Virus record (IMG/VR): IMGVR_UViG_3300042691_007968
Span: 1 to 39,477 of that record
Source: a virus
Length of the DNA: 39,477 nucleotides
Reading direction: 5' to 3' (one strand)
In this document: positions 24,101 to 34,259 of the stretch, in pieces
Layout: every line of letters begins with the position of its first letter
Numbering within the stretch: the first letter of the stretch is position 1
Notes under the pieces: model-generated
What the model saw: only the letters and a program-made list of their open reading frames with translations
What the model was told of the DNA's origin: nothing
The model's database searches: none
Position numbers and translations under genes: made by a program

Positions 24101-25561
24101 AATTGGAACTAAGTAATCATAGTCTTTTACATTAACAACAATATCATAAAATTTTATTTGTATATTATTGCTTAAATAATTTTTTATAATGCTTAAATTG
24201 TTATTTTCATTAAAAGCATTATCATAATCAAAAATAGTTAGTGAGCCGACAGATGCAAGTAATTGTCCAACTGGTAGGCCACTTGTTCCAAGATCTGAAG
24301 CAGATTTTTTAACACTAAAAAATGTTGTTTTATCAGAAATATCAACGACAAGTCTTGGAGACATTTCTATTAAATCAAAAGTAGAATTTGTTTTGTTCAT
24401 TGTATCAATAACAATTCTTATGCCCTTTATATATTCAAACTCACGATAAATATTTTTACCATCTGTAGAAGAAATAAAAGTATTTGGATTTGTAAGATCA
24501 TTAACAAAATTTGTTAATCTGCTTACAGTCTCTTCTTCTAAATACCATCCATACTCTGGTGTAAATATTTCCCATTGATCGTTAAACCATATATGATACT
24601 TACCCAAATCATTGTCATTGGCCTTAATTAAATAGGCATATCCATTTATAGATTTTTCTGGTAAAAAGGATAAATTATTATATTCTTCTGCACGTATAAA
24701 GACATCTTTATACTTATCTGGTACCTTTAATCCATATGCTAGTTCTACATATCCGTCTTCTTTTATTATTTGTGTGCCGTCTCTTCTAAGGGAACCAGAA
24801 CTAAAAGAAATTATATCAATCCAGTTAGTGTCTATCAAATATTGAACCTTCCATTGTGACGGAGTAGTTTTATTTGAATTTCCATACAATGAGTCTGGAA
24901 AAGATCCTGCTTTACTTGAAAATGGTCCAAGGTCTACTGATCCTACATTTGTTTGCATTTTTATAACAATTCTATTTGCTGGTACTGGATTTTCATATAC
25001 TACAAATGGCGCTGCATCATCTATAAAATGTTGACCGTTAACTAATTTATTGGCAATTCCTCTTGCAATGCCAGATTCTGTTCTATATGATGTCCAGTAT
25101 TTAAACTTATCATTTTTATCTGACATGTAATATCTTGGTCTATTAATCATGTTTGGATTAGAGTGATGCAACTTTCTTCCAGGAATGTAAGCAACTTTAT
25201 TAATTCCAGATCTTGGCCTAAACTTTTTAAAACAATCTTCTAAAGAATAAAGCATTGTATTTTTTTTATTTTGTGCTAATAAAAACCAAGGCTGCTCGTT
25301 ATCTGCTGGATCAATTCCGCCATCTATTTTAATGTCTGCATCTGTTGCATTTGTATAAAAATTTCCTATATCGTTAACATCAAATGTGTTTGGAATATTC
25401 TTATATTTATCTGATATATTTGAAGATGGCCTATATCTATAATTTCCAATTCTAAATATATTATTTGCTATATTCATATTCCACTCAGCAATGACTGCTG
25501 ACTGAGTTTTAACAGTACTAGAAGATTCTAGATGACTTTTTAATTCTTCGTTTTGAAACAT
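21185..25561 (-). CDS. Large tail tip/baseplate protein with LamG-like domain
   Basis: This protein has 1458 residues from ATG 25561. The frame continues to 25594, but the AGAGG site and the TAATG overlap with the upstream stop favour the start MFQNEELK. An N-terminal region of about 500 residues has a tail-hub character. About residues 975-1175 form a LamG/concanavalin-like segment (KFKHFGTRMRIVGKIE, FYLYINNKLIKVVDD, MFENIYALTN). The C-terminus (LMSWIINKVMKPRRSIGMKIF...VQLGDIVTLDY...SRFVVYNIDYQKD) resembles the conserved end of siphophage tail-tip proteins. It probably combines structural and host-binding roles. It is the largest tail gene after the tape measure. Confidence 0.75.
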   Translation of the reverse strand: MFQNEELKSHLESSSTVKTQSAVIAEWNMNIANNIFRIGNYRYRPSSNISDKYKNIPNTFDVNDIGNFYTNATDADIKIDGGIDPADNEQPWFLLAQNKKNTMLYSLEDCFKKFRPRSGINKVAYIPGRKLHHSNPNMINRPRYYMSDKNDKFKYWTSYRTESGIARGIANKLVNGQHFIDDAAPFVVYENPVPANRIVIKMQTNVGSVDLGPFSSKAGSFPDSLYGNSNKTTPSQWKVQYLIDTNWIDIISFSSGSLRRDGTQIIKEDGYVELAYGLKVPDKYKDVFIRAEEYNNLSFLPEKSINGYAYLIKANDNDLGKYHIWFNDQWEIFTPEYGWYLEEETVSRLTNFVNDLTNPNTFISSTDGKNIYREFEYIKGIRIVIDTMNKTNSTFDLIEMSPRLVVDISDKTTFFSVKKSASDLGTSGLPVGQLLASVGSLTIFDYDNAFNENNNLSIIKNYLSNNIQIKFYDIVVNVKDYDYLVPIKTMYCEGFPKHNPNDRKVSLELRDLYFYLESITAPEMLVTNVSLSYAVSLLLDSIGFSNYNFKRLSGEKELIIPFFYIAPDKSVAEILSDLAISTQTAMFFDEYNNFIMMSKNYMMPLENERDTSYTFYGSNDFLDNGVVENLNTNNKLTNIIDIASTDKNIFNDGKIMYNSRYIQRSYGTIKQASMVDNEVAAKNWIYKPALLWEITGDQTLRSINGEVGNQSSYSLSAIPLNSDLSSAIPTVTNNTLRNNIIDLGEAVYWLGRHSGYFYANGEIIRFDAVQYSIPGAEKNIVSEDSNGKTIFTTQTVGAIGNVWISSNQEYQNYMSKLTFNGKIYPTGLVRIYSEPKYEEINGITVMKNGEVARHGRGQFGTPVLSHKAGLDSYWSNNEYVRGIEMQSQYLFGLGQDSEISLEVSDGPAGISNTRARENIRTGVIKNFLSNSYTKETQNNTIKSTQAGSVQSSALVMSGPSFSTTDTPINFVSYQYKALSNKFKHFGTRMRIVGKIEASETIGQTPINATPYYVLPGSQPSQRLNISGGSGGLAVLLNPDTNVGYYFELISLTEKNVSEYSSESENLHNIIFYKVMSDSEQNAIPVKLWGGFGNIIVDDGKFTGQSRIIGEENPTVYDLAVEYQDIGSIRRFYLYINNKLIKVVDDSSPLPTYNNMALFVRGGSKCMFENIYALTNNYSQNTVFALDTPVAAAFGDDEINANESFRKYAMSGIIQSTYLSGISTAEPPKFNIYFDEFGSIMREASYMKVRYDKAYPALYAQLSPTFNRIKGYVVSGFRAGSYGAEFLIFNATDTALNLDETSGNYLRIQGITFTQQSQNELSVDNYFAKNSNLSDPIIGKDGLIISPLRSQQDYDKIKTSRLTYGKKEFSLQPSYIQTEDDARELMSWIINKVMKPRRSIGMKIFSTPIVQLGDIVTLDYKDENSQNLVSSENSRFVVYNIDYQKDSSGPTMTLFMSEV

Positions 25562-26217
25562 TATACCTCTTCCAAGGTTACGGCTATATTCCAAAAGTCG
25601 AAGTTATTTCCGCCTCTTTTTACTACAGTATAATTAAAATCAGTAAAATACATTTGCATTAATTGATTATATTGTGGAAGGTGTGCATATGCATTTGAAT
25701 CTTTTCCAAAGTTAGAATATTTATCATACGCCAAATAAACCCAAAATGGACCCTTATGATTTTCATACCAATCTAATATTTCAACACCACCTGCTCCACC
25801 ATCTGTTGTGTATTGTAAATCTGCTCCAGACGGACTTCCATATGAATTGTGTGGCGATAGTCCTGTTGTTGCATTAAATTCTGGTACCGTAAAGTATGAT
25901 CTAGATGGTAGCATTTGCCAGGAAGTAGATAGTTGAAGTTTATCTGCAATGTGATAAGATCTCATACGACCATTTATCATTCTCTCTCTTTTTTCAATTC
26001 TTATTGGTCTAAAGTCTATTTCTTGTCTATTATCATCAGATAAAATTAAAAATTGATTATATAAAGATTCATCTGTTTCTGATCCAGGGTCTTGCCCTAC
26101 TTCTAAGCCATTTGGTATATAGACTCCATCAACAAGTGTGCCAGAATTATCTGACCATAGCATTGCCTGCGGTCTTTGGTATTTTCTTCTACCAGTAATA
26201 TAACTAGCACTTGACAT
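25561..26217 (-). CDS. Distal-tail-like protein
   Basis: This 218-residue protein follows the tape measure gene, where siphophages encode the distal tail protein (Dit). The C-terminus MYFTDFNYTVVKRGGNNFDFWNIAVTLEEV matches the style of Dit or minor tail proteins. RYRKYQRPQ-like basic residues open the protein, and a Gly-rich loop (TTDGGAGGVEILDWYENH) lies in the middle. The start and stop touch the neighbouring genes by 1 nt each. The call is positional plus pattern. Confidence 0.65.
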   Translation of the reverse strand: MSSASYITGRRKYQRPQAMLWSDNSGTLVDGVYIPNGLEVGQDPGSETDESLYNQFLILSDDNRQEIDFRPIRIEKRERMINGRMRSYHIADKLQLSTSWQMLPSRSYFTVPEFNATTGLSPHNSYGSPSGADLQYTTDGGAGGVEILDWYENHKGPFWVYLAYDKYSNFGKDSNAYAHLPQYNQLMQMYFTDFNYTVVKRGGNNFDFWNIAVTLEEV

Positions 26218-29200
26218 TATATTCTATTACTCCTAAGTCTCTTTGAATCTACCTGCCTAATTTGTGTCATGACTGCTCTTGCAATTTCTTCTGGATTTGC
26301 ATCAGACCTTACATTAACCGCCACACTATAATTATACACTGAGGCATCTGAGTATGTTCCACTATTAATTGCTTTCATTCTATCAAGCCCAAAACTATCT
26401 ACTGCATATCTGCTCATGACAAATTCACCAGGTGTTAACATTGAAGGCACAACATCAGTTCCTATAATTGGACCACCCAATGCAAATCTTTTAATTAGTC
26501 CTCCAGATGACTTACCTTTAGGCCAATTAGCAAATTGCGATGCTGCTATTGAATTTCCGCCAAATCTCTTTAAATCAGCAGCAGCCTTTGCTTTAGCAGC
26601 AGCGTCTGCCTTTGCTTTTGCATCAGCAGCAGCCTTAGATGCAGAGGCCGATGAAGCCATAACTTTATCTGCTGCTTTTATAACTTTAGCATCTTGGGCT
26701 GCTAATGCATGCCCAAAGTCGCTTGGGGTTTTATTTGCATTCATTGCATTAATAACTTTTTTATCTGCTGCTGCAAGAGCATGTCCAAAGTCACTTGGAC
26801 TATTATTTGCGTTAATAGCATTAATAACTTTCTTATCTGCTGCTGCAAGAGCATGTCCAAAGTCACTAGGTGTTGCACCAGCAGTTTTTGATTGTGCAAC
26901 TACTTGATCATATGCAGCCTTTGCTGCTGCTCCAGGATTAGTTGTTTGTGCAACTAACTTATCATATTCAGCCTTTGCTGCTGCTCCAGGGTTACTTATT
27001 TCTGCAACCATTGCGTTATATTTATTTTTTTCATCAACTAAGGTAATTGCATTAATAACCTTTTGATCTGCTGCTGCAAGAGCATGTCCAAAGTCACTAG
27101 GTGTTGCACCAGGTGTTAGTGATGTTGCAACAATTTTGTCGTATTCACTTTTTGCTTCATCTAAATATTTAGTAAAACCATTAACTGGTCTTCCAGTGTA
27201 GTCTGTTTCTGATCCTGTCGATCCAGTTGGGATTATCGTTGTGCTTCCACCTGTAGATCCACCTGTAGATCCACCTGTAGAGCCATCTGTAGAGCCACCT
27301 GTAGATCCACCTGTAGATCCACCTGTAGAGCCATCTGTAGAGCCATCTGTAGAGCCATCTGTAGAGCCACCTGTGGAACCACCTGTCGAACCACCTGTAG
27401 ATCCACTAGGTCCACTTCCACCTTCATAAACAGTTATAATTCTATGAGTTGTTATGAATTCTCTTTCTAAACTTTGCCAGTAATTTACTATATCTTCAAC
27501 AATGTCTAGTGCTGCCCTCATCGCATTAGTGTATTCATCGCTTGCTGTTTTTGCAAGATCAATTCTATTTTTTATTTCTTCCCATTCAAGTTTAGTTTTG
27601 CCGAGTACAGTTAGTGATTGAATTAGTTCTCTCTTTTTAGCCTCTTCAATTCTTACTCTCTCTTGCGCTGGCTCTAATTCTTCTTCTTCAATTTTAAATA
27701 TTTGATCTCTAAGATTTTTAATTTGACCTTCAATTTGTGCACGAGTATATCCAAGAGTATTTCTAACATTTGCCAATTCGTTTTCTTTAGCAGCCTCAAG
27801 AGATTTTTGTTGTGCATCAATGGCATCAGATGCTTGTTGTGCACGAATATCTTGTGCTGCACGAGCAGCAGCAGAAATATCACCCTGTGATAATGCATCA
27901 GCAAGAGTTAATTGTCCCTTTTGCTGTCTTGATATTTGCTCATTTAAAGATTTTAAAGAATCTAATGCTTCAAATCTTGCATCATATTTATCATTAATTC
28001 CTTTTTCTTTTTCTTCAATTTCAACTAACTGTGCTTCCCAATCATCAATCTGATATTGTAATCCAGCAATTTTATCTTGTGCTTTTTCGATAATATCTTG
28101 ATCGCCTAAAGTTGCTTTTTGGAAGTCAATTTCAATCTTTGTTTCCATGGCAGAGAATCTTTCCATGGCCTTATCGAATCCATTTTGAAATACAGACTCT
28201 TTAAATTCTATGCTATCAAATATCTGCTGTAGTCTCTTTTGAAATTCAGGACCCCAGTCACCGTTTTTAGCCATTTCTTTAAGATTTTCGTCAGACATAA
28301 TAGCCATTTGTTCAATAGTTGAAAATCTTTTTGACTCTAAAGTTTTACGTAAAGCATTTTCTTTTTCTATATTTGCAATATCTTGCTGTACTGATTTTTT
28401 AGCATCTGACTTTGTTTGCTCAGCCTGAACTTTTTTATAAAGATCTATTAGTTTCTTTGCACTCTTGCTATTTCCTTCAGAAGCAATCATTGCAGCAAGA
28501 GCGGCATCTGCAATTAATTGATGTGCTTCTGCAACTCCAACTCCAGCCTCTCTTAAAATATTATATGCTGTAGCCTGATCCTTTAATTCTTGTTGCTGAC
28601 GTAATAATGAAGATTGGAAGTCTCCAGCAACAATGGAATTAAGAGCCTCTTGTATAGTTTTGGCATCTTTTTTAAGTCCTATAATATTTCCTTTATTATC
28701 AAACTTAAATAGTGAGTTCTTTCTTTTTTCGTATTCTTTTGGATCCATGCCAACAATTAATTCTATAAAGTTGCCCTTGGCGCCCAACCTAGTTAAATCT
28801 TGCTCTATACCGCCAAAGAAATCAATTGTTTTTTTGCCACCAAACAAATTATCTAAAACTTTACGAGATGCAGACCACCCCTCAGTTACCTTAATTTGAT
28901 TTTTACGAACATCTCTTAATTTCTTTACAAGTTCATCTAATGGTGATGAGTCTACCTTTCCTGCTCCAGAAGAAGAGCCTTTGCTTGGTTTAGTGGTTGT
29001 ATCTGTGGAAACCTGTGTTACCTTTTGTGCAGAAGTTATGTAGTAATCAATTGGTCTTTTACCTGGATTTTGCTTTAACCAATTTTCTAATTCGTCTTTA
29101 TTATTACCCTCAAGGTTTGCAACAGTAGTTAGTGTTTGCAAATATACCTTTTGCTGTACTGGATCCAATGAATCAAAATATTCTTGATCTTTTCTTAATG

Positions 29201-32200
29201 CTTCCATTTCTTCAGTTCCTAAAATGGTTGCAGCAACTTCTAAAGAAATCTTTCCTTTTTGCTCATTTATCTTATCTATAATACCCTGTAGTTTTTCTGC
29301 TGCCTTTGGATTTTCTTGATAATATTTAAGAGCAACATCAATATCCAATACATTGGAAACCTTTGCAATATCTGAGAATAAGTCTAAATGTTTTCTTGCT
29401 TCTTCTGGACTCTTTGTTTCTATTTCGGCAATAAACTTTGCTGCAGTCTTTTTATTTTTAAACATAGAAGCAATACCCTGAACTTCATTTGCAAAAGTTC
29501 CACCAAACTTTCCAATTATATTAACTACCTTGCTTAGTGTTTTACTATCCTTACCAAACATTTCCATCATATCAATCATTTGCATTGGATCTATATTTCC
29601 AGTTGCTAGTTGCATCTTTAAAGTGTATTGTTGCTCTTGTGAAACTCCAGAGTCTTCAATTAATGTTTTTGCAAGAGGTGCAACATCTTCTAAAGCGCTA
29701 CCTTTATATTTCTTTGTTATTGCTTTATCTACACCAGTCATTAGGGCTTCTCTTGTTGCCCCCTTAGATTTTTCAAACTGTGTCTGTATATCAGTAACTG
29801 TTTTACCATTTTCTAATAATAAAGCATTTCTATTTTTAATATATTCGTTAGTTAATCTTTCTGCTTCAGCCTGATCTCCTGCAGCCTTTGCATTTGCAAT
29901 TTTCTTTTCATATTCTAGATCTAAAGAATCTACCATTTCCTGTTGTTGTTCAAGCGCTACTTTATTCATGGCAACAGATGCACCGCTTGCTTCGCCTATT
30001 CTTCTTTGTCTATCTTTACGACCTAAGAAATTACCAGCGATGGCTCCAACTCCAGTTCCGAGTACTGCTCCTATAGCAGTTCCAATTCCTGGAAGTATAG
30101 CGGTTCCAATTGCAGCACCTATACCTGCTCCTAAACCTGCACCTGCAGCAGTAGTGCCTGTAGTTTGAACTAAATCAGATACTCCAAGTATATTAGTCTT
30201 TCTTGCTTTATTAAATGCTCCAGCATCTCGTGCGCCCTGTGCAGCCATTCCAGCCCTTGCACGAGTTTCCTCAATCATTTTTACTCTGATAGTTAGTGGA
30301 TCTTTGATTAGATTTTCTCCATTAGGTCCAAGAAGTTCTATTAATTTTGCATTTACCTGAATTCCAAAACCATAATCTCCAAGTTCTTTTCCTATATTTC
30401 CAGCAATAGATCTGGCCTGTGCTGGAGTTAATGATCCTGATATAACTCCTGTTACCAATTGATTAGTTAAGTCTGCTTGAGCCTGTTTTTTGCCTACCGC
30501 TTTAATGTTTTGACCGACACCAGCAAGCATAGACTTCCCAGTTTCTGACTGAACAAAACTTTCTCCAAATGTTGTTTTTCCTGGCTTTACATCAAATGGA
30601 GATAGTGTATCTTTTCTTCTTCTTCTCATTACTTCGCCAGCACTTACAGTTCCTGCAAATTTACTTAAATCAACAATTGATTGTGTACTTGAGTTAGTGG
30701 ACTCGACTAATTTCATCATTGAGTCTTGCGCTTTATCAAAAGCCATTCTTGTTGAAATAATTGCATATGCTAAAACACCTAGTGCTGCAACAACACCTGC
30801 AATTTTTGCTGGCATCATAGCAAGCATTGATAATACCATTAAAGGCATCATTAATTGTTGAGAAACTTCTCCAACTTTACCTGGTGCCATTGATCCTGCT
30901 GCTGCAGCCATAGATAGACCCATTGCTGCTCCACCCATGCCCATTCTTTGTTTTGGCTCAGACCCATCTGCTGGAGTTGGTCTTCTAAATCTACCAAAGA
31001 ATCCACCACGTCCACCATTTCCACCGCCACCAGTATTTCCTCCAGCCCCTGCTCCTCCTGCTACAAAGCCAGTTATTGCAGATTGCTGATATGCTCTCTT
31101 TGTTGCAAGTTCTTGTAGCCTTGCCTGTCTTTGTAGTTGTCGACGCAATGATTTTTGTGCTGGATCTATTGGACCAGTTCCATATAATGCGGCTCTAGAC
31201 GCTGCTGCTTTTTGTGCCTGAGTTCCTTGCACTGTTGCAGCACCCAACTGTTGTCCTGCAGACCTAGCATCATCAACATATTCCTTGAGTCCTATAATAG
31301 CGCCAGATGCTATGTCTCCGCCAACCTTCTTTGTTACTCTTGACGGAGAAGCAACCTGTGCTCTTTCCATCATACCTTCTACCATGCTTTTTTCTGCAAA
31401 ATCTACTAAACTAAATCCAGTTCTCTTATAGAATGTAAATCTATCTCCACCACGACGAATCTTCATTCCTCCAACATTAACCGCACCCTTGCTTCCTCCG
31501 CCAGCAACTGTTGAAAGGCCTGCAGCCTTTTGTGCTGCTTGGGATATATTAATTCTTGCCTCTCCTGCAGTTAAAGCAAGTTGATCAAATGCCTGAACTA
31601 ATTTATTGTTTGCCCCCATCTGTCTCTTGGCATGATCATAGGCTTGTTTTACATGCACATCTGTAATTCTAGTGTTTGCATCAAGGCTTGTTAAATAATC
31701 TTTCATATGTGTGTCCAAGATTGCTAAATCTTGAGCAACATCTTGCATCTTCATACCACCATTACGTAGTGATATCTTCCATCTATCCAAACCTCTCTTA
31801 TCCCAGTCAGCCATGAATTCACCCTTGCCAACACCACGACCACCAGCCTTCATGAGATTATTCATTGATACTGGCTTGCCTCTTGCATCTAATTGAGATG
31901 ACATACCAGTTGTTATGCCAAGTTTTCCGTAAAGATTTATTTTAAGTGTATTAGCAAACTTCATTGCAACTGCTTCTACTGCCTTCATGGCTCTATCACT
32001 AATAATTCCTGCAGGCATTCTCTTAAGCATATTTGCTAAATCTAGTGCACCTACAGTACGCATTCCGCCAATATGCGAAAAGTCTCCAGCACCAACTGTT
32101 CCAACCTTAAATTGCTCCATTACTCCGCCTGCAATCATATGGCTAATTGCTGGCTTGTTGCGTGGATCCTGTGCTGGTCCTGCTGGAATAACTGCCTCTC

Positions 32201-34259
32201 CAGGAGTTAGCATTGCAGGTACTGTATCTGTTCCTCTTGCAAAATAGAATGGTTTTACTTTTTTAGTTCCATCTGCAAATCCTTTTCTACCCTTACCAAC
32301 AATAGGTCCACCAAATCCCCTTTGTGCAGCAATTGCTCTATTATATGCAGCAACTAAAGCATTAAGAGCAGCAATTTCAGATGTAAAGGTTTGAGAAAGT
32401 CTAGTATGAACCTGATTTAATGACGATGCAACTGCTGCTGCCTTTAATTGTTCTGATGTTAAATAACTAGTCTGATCTCCTAATATTTTTGAAGATTGAC
32501 CAGTTCTATTAAATACACTCTTAATGTTAACAAAAAGTTTAATAATATTAGCCAAACCATTAGCCAACAAACCAAAGGTCATTAGGAATATAGGACCGAT
32601 TCCGCCCAATAATGTAGTTAATATTACTACAAATTTCTTTGTGCCGTCGCCAAGATTATTAAACTTCTCTAAAACATTTCCTACAAATTCTGCTATTGGG
32701 GTGATAGCCTTTAAGAATTCTTCTCCAACTGGGGCTATTGCTACCTTTAAATCTTCAATAGTTTTCTTAAATTTATAAGTTGTAGACTCTTCTACTCTTG
32801 CTAATTCTCGTTCTGACAAAATAGCAAGTTCTTCAGTTGTCGCTTTAGTTAACTGAAGTACACGGCTTGCTTGGTTTCCTTCTTGAATAACATTTTGAAA
32901 TAGTGTTGATAAACGAGAGAATTGAAACTTACCAAACAATTGCTCAATTGCACGAGCACGATTTAGTGGATCTAGAGTATTCAATGCTTGGGCAAAATCC
33001 ATAACTACGCCCTTAACATTGCCCTTATTTCCTTCAACAATACCCTGAATATTTATTCCCATTTCTGCCAACATCGCACTTGCTTTTTCTGTTGGATTAA
33101 TTAAAGATGCTAAACCAGACTTAAGTGCGTTAGCGCCTTCTGATGCATTAATCCCGCCTTCTTTCATGGCAGTAAGGAAGAATGCTAAGTCTTCAACATC
33201 TCCACCTAATTGCTTAACGACTGGACCTGCTTTAGGAATTGCAATAGTTAAATCCTCAATAGATACAACTGTTTGGTTTTCAACTGAGTTTAAAAAGTTA
33301 ATTTTTTTAGTTAAATCTTCTGCTGCTATTCCAAAAGCATTTGTTAAAGATATTGTTGTTTCTAATGCCTGCTCTTGTTCAACTCCACCTAATACTGCAA
33401 GCCTAGTTGCTTCGTTTATTTGTGCAAGAAGATCTGCACCCATCTTGCCAGAAGCGGCAGCATCTGCTGCCATCTTCATTGTATTTTCTACACTTACGCC
33501 ATACTTTGTAAACTCTTTAGCAAGGAGTTGGATCTCCTTAAGCATATTGTCTGTCTCTTGACCAGTTGTAAATAATTCACCGTAAACACGTTTAAATCTA
33601 ATGGCTTGTTCTTCAAGTGCCATAAAAGTTTTAGCAGCAGTAGTTCCAAGATAAGCCAATGGTATTGTAAAACCAACCATTAACTGTCTACCAGCCCACT
33701 GCGTATTTTTACCAAAGTTCAACATATTAGTTGAGCCTTGTTTTAATAATTGATTAAGCAATGCTTGTCTTTGTGCAGCAATCTGTGTCTGTGTTCCAAG
33801 ATTTTGCATATCTAATGCGAGTGGTCTAACGGCAATAGCCTTCATTGCTCCATTGGCATCACGACCCATTTTAATATATTGGGTTTGTAAATCTTTAACT
33901 CTTTCTCTTGCTACCTTATTTATAGTATCAAATTCAGACCTAAAGAACTTGCCAAATGTTTTTGTTGCTCCCATTGAGTAGCGGTAATAATCCCGCATTG
34001 ATAATTTATTTTTTTCAAGAGCATTAGTAAAAGACTCAGTAGTAGTTTTTACATTTTGCATTGAGGCAGAGAATTTGCCTGTAGCATTTAAAGAGTTTAT
34101 TAAATTTTGTTGCATATTGGCGGAGACGGCTGCTGCTGCAGCGCCACTCTTCGCCATCGAGGAATGGAAGGCTGATATCTGCTTTTGTAAAAGTTTGATA
34201 CTGGCTAATGCTTCAGACGTATCTATATTTACGTGAATATTAGATTGAACATCAGCCAT
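26217..34259 (-). CDS. Tape measure protein
   Basis: This 2680-residue protein sets tail length and is usually ejected into the host membrane. The N-terminus is helical. About residues 180-500 form a TP901-type tape measure domain (FKRVYGELFTTGQETDNMLKEIQ...AFGIAAEDLTKKI...NPTEKASAML). Hydrophobic segments lie near 545-585, 1130-1170 and 1365-1400 (the last Gly/Ala/Ile-rich). Long coiled coils span 1900-2260. A Gly-Ser-Thr linker near 2280-2340 and SDFGHALAA repeats to about 2520 follow. The motif GTDxVPxMLTPGE occurs twice, near 673 and 2599. At roughly 1.5 angstrom per helical residue the tail would be very long (about 400 nm maximum); the repeats and linkers make this an upper limit. Confidence 0.93.
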   Translation of the reverse strand: MADVQSNIHVNIDTSEALASIKLLQKQISAFHSSMAKSGAAAAAVSANMQQNLINSLNATGKFSASMQNVKTTTESFTNALEKNKLSMRDYYRYSMGATKTFGKFFRSEFDTINKVARERVKDLQTQYIKMGRDANGAMKAIAVRPLALDMQNLGTQTQIAAQRQALLNQLLKQGSTNMLNFGKNTQWAGRQLMVGFTIPLAYLGTTAAKTFMALEEQAIRFKRVYGELFTTGQETDNMLKEIQLLAKEFTKYGVSVENTMKMAADAAASGKMGADLLAQINEATRLAVLGGVEQEQALETTISLTNAFGIAAEDLTKKINFLNSVENQTVVSIEDLTIAIPKAGPVVKQLGGDVEDLAFFLTAMKEGGINASEGANALKSGLASLINPTEKASAMLAEMGINIQGIVEGNKGNVKGVVMDFAQALNTLDPLNRARAIEQLFGKFQFSRLSTLFQNVIQEGNQASRVLQLTKATTEELAILSERELARVEESTTYKFKKTIEDLKVAIAPVGEEFLKAITPIAEFVGNVLEKFNNLGDGTKKFVVILTTLLGGIGPIFLMTFGLLANGLANIIKLFVNIKSVFNRTGQSSKILGDQTSYLTSEQLKAAAVASSLNQVHTRLSQTFTSEIAALNALVAAYNRAIAAQRGFGGPIVGKGRKGFADGTKKVKPFYFARGTDTVPAMLTPGEAVIPAGPAQDPRNKPAISHMIAGGVMEQFKVGTVGAGDFSHIGGMRTVGALDLANMLKRMPAGIISDRAMKAVEAVAMKFANTLKINLYGKLGITTGMSSQLDARGKPVSMNNLMKAGGRGVGKGEFMADWDKRGLDRWKISLRNGGMKMQDVAQDLAILDTHMKDYLTSLDANTRITDVHVKQAYDHAKRQMGANNKLVQAFDQLALTAGEARINISQAAQKAAGLSTVAGGGSKGAVNVGGMKIRRGGDRFTFYKRTGFSLVDFAEKSMVEGMMERAQVASPSRVTKKVGGDIASGAIIGLKEYVDDARSAGQQLGAATVQGTQAQKAAASRAALYGTGPIDPAQKSLRRQLQRQARLQELATKRAYQQSAITGFVAGGAGAGGNTGGGGNGGRGGFFGRFRRPTPADGSEPKQRMGMGGAAMGLSMAAAAGSMAPGKVGEVSQQLMMPLMVLSMLAMMPAKIAGVVAALGVLAYAIISTRMAFDKAQDSMMKLVESTNSSTQSIVDLSKFAGTVSAGEVMRRRRKDTLSPFDVKPGKTTFGESFVQSETGKSMLAGVGQNIKAVGKKQAQADLTNQLVTGVISGSLTPAQARSIAGNIGKELGDYGFGIQVNAKLIELLGPNGENLIKDPLTIRVKMIEETRARAGMAAQGARDAGAFNKARKTNILGVSDLVQTTGTTAAGAGLGAGIGAAIGTAILPGIGTAIGAVLGTGVGAIAGNFLGRKDRQRRIGEASGASVAMNKVALEQQQEMVDSLDLEYEKKIANAKAAGDQAEAERLTNEYIKNRNALLLENGKTVTDIQTQFEKSKGATREALMTGVDKAITKKYKGSALEDVAPLAKTLIEDSGVSQEQQYTLKMQLATGNIDPMQMIDMMEMFGKDSKTLSKVVNIIGKFGGTFANEVQGIASMFKNKKTAAKFIAEIETKSPEEARKHLDLFSDIAKVSNVLDIDVALKYYQENPKAAEKLQGIIDKINEQKGKISLEVAATILGTEEMEALRKDQEYFDSLDPVQQKVYLQTLTTVANLEGNNKDELENWLKQNPGKRPIDYYITSAQKVTQVSTDTTTKPSKGSSSGAGKVDSSPLDELVKKLRDVRKNQIKVTEGWSASRKVLDNLFGGKKTIDFFGGIEQDLTRLGAKGNFIELIVGMDPKEYEKRKNSLFKFDNKGNIIGLKKDAKTIQEALNSIVAGDFQSSLLRQQQELKDQATAYNILREAGVGVAEAHQLIADAALAAMIASEGNSKSAKKLIDLYKKVQAEQTKSDAKKSVQQDIANIEKENALRKTLESKRFSTIEQMAIMSDENLKEMAKNGDWGPEFQKRLQQIFDSIEFKESVFQNGFDKAMERFSAMETKIEIDFQKATLGDQDIIEKAQDKIAGLQYQIDDWEAQLVEIEEKEKGINDKYDARFEALDSLKSLNEQISRQQKGQLTLADALSQGDISAAARAAQDIRAQQASDAIDAQQKSLEAAKENELANVRNTLGYTRAQIEGQIKNLRDQIFKIEEEELEPAQERVRIEEAKKRELIQSLTVLGKTKLEWEEIKNRIDLAKTASDEYTNAMRAALDIVEDIVNYWQSLEREFITTHRIITVYEGGSGPSGSTGGSTGGSTGGSTDGSTDGSTDGSTGGSTGGSTGGSTDGSTGGSTGGSTGGSTTIIPTGSTGSETDYTGRPVNGFTKYLDEAKSEYDKIVATSLTPGATPSDFGHALAAADQKVINAITLVDEKNKYNAMVAEISNPGAAAKAEYDKLVAQTTNPGAAAKAAYDQVVAQSKTAGATPSDFGHALAAADKKVINAINANNSPSDFGHALAAADKKVINAMNANKTPSDFGHALAAQDAKVIKAADKVMASSASASKAAADAKAKADAAAKAKAAADLKRFGGNSIAASQFANWPKGKSSGGLIKRFALGGPIIGTDVVPSMLTPGEFVMSRYAVDSFGLDRMKAINSGTYSDASVYNYSVAVNVRSDANPEEIARAVMTQIRQVDSKRLRSNRI
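26696..27111 (-). repeat. Four SDFGHALAA-coding repeats in the tape measure C-terminus
   Basis: Four copies of a PSDFGHALAAxDxKVIxA unit are seen, near plus positions 26702, 26775, 26845 and 27080. They are interrupted by two NPGAAAKAEYDKLVAQ-type units near 26930 and 26980. DNA of the copies is nearly identical, implying recent in-frame expansion. Confidence 0.85.
27246..27411 (-). repeat. 12-nt tandem repeats coding (Gly/Asp)-Gly/Ser-Ser-Thr linker
   Basis: About thirteen tandem 12-nt units (plus strand CCACCTGTAGAT-like) encode GGST/DGST tetrapeptides in the tape measure protein, a flexible linker before the SDFGHALAA repeats. The regular unit makes length variation by slippage likely. 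Confidence 0.9.

Noticed and set aside
24810-24818. TGATATAAT inside the large tail gene
   Set aside because: Same reason: no gene start nearby.
25562-25594. Upstream start of the large tail protein at 25594
   Set aside because: It overlaps the upstream gene by 34 nt; ATG 25561 has an AGAGG site and a TAATG junction.
27246-27411. CRISPR-like tandem array
   Set aside because: 12-nt units without spacers, in frame with the tape measure gene; they encode a GGST linker.
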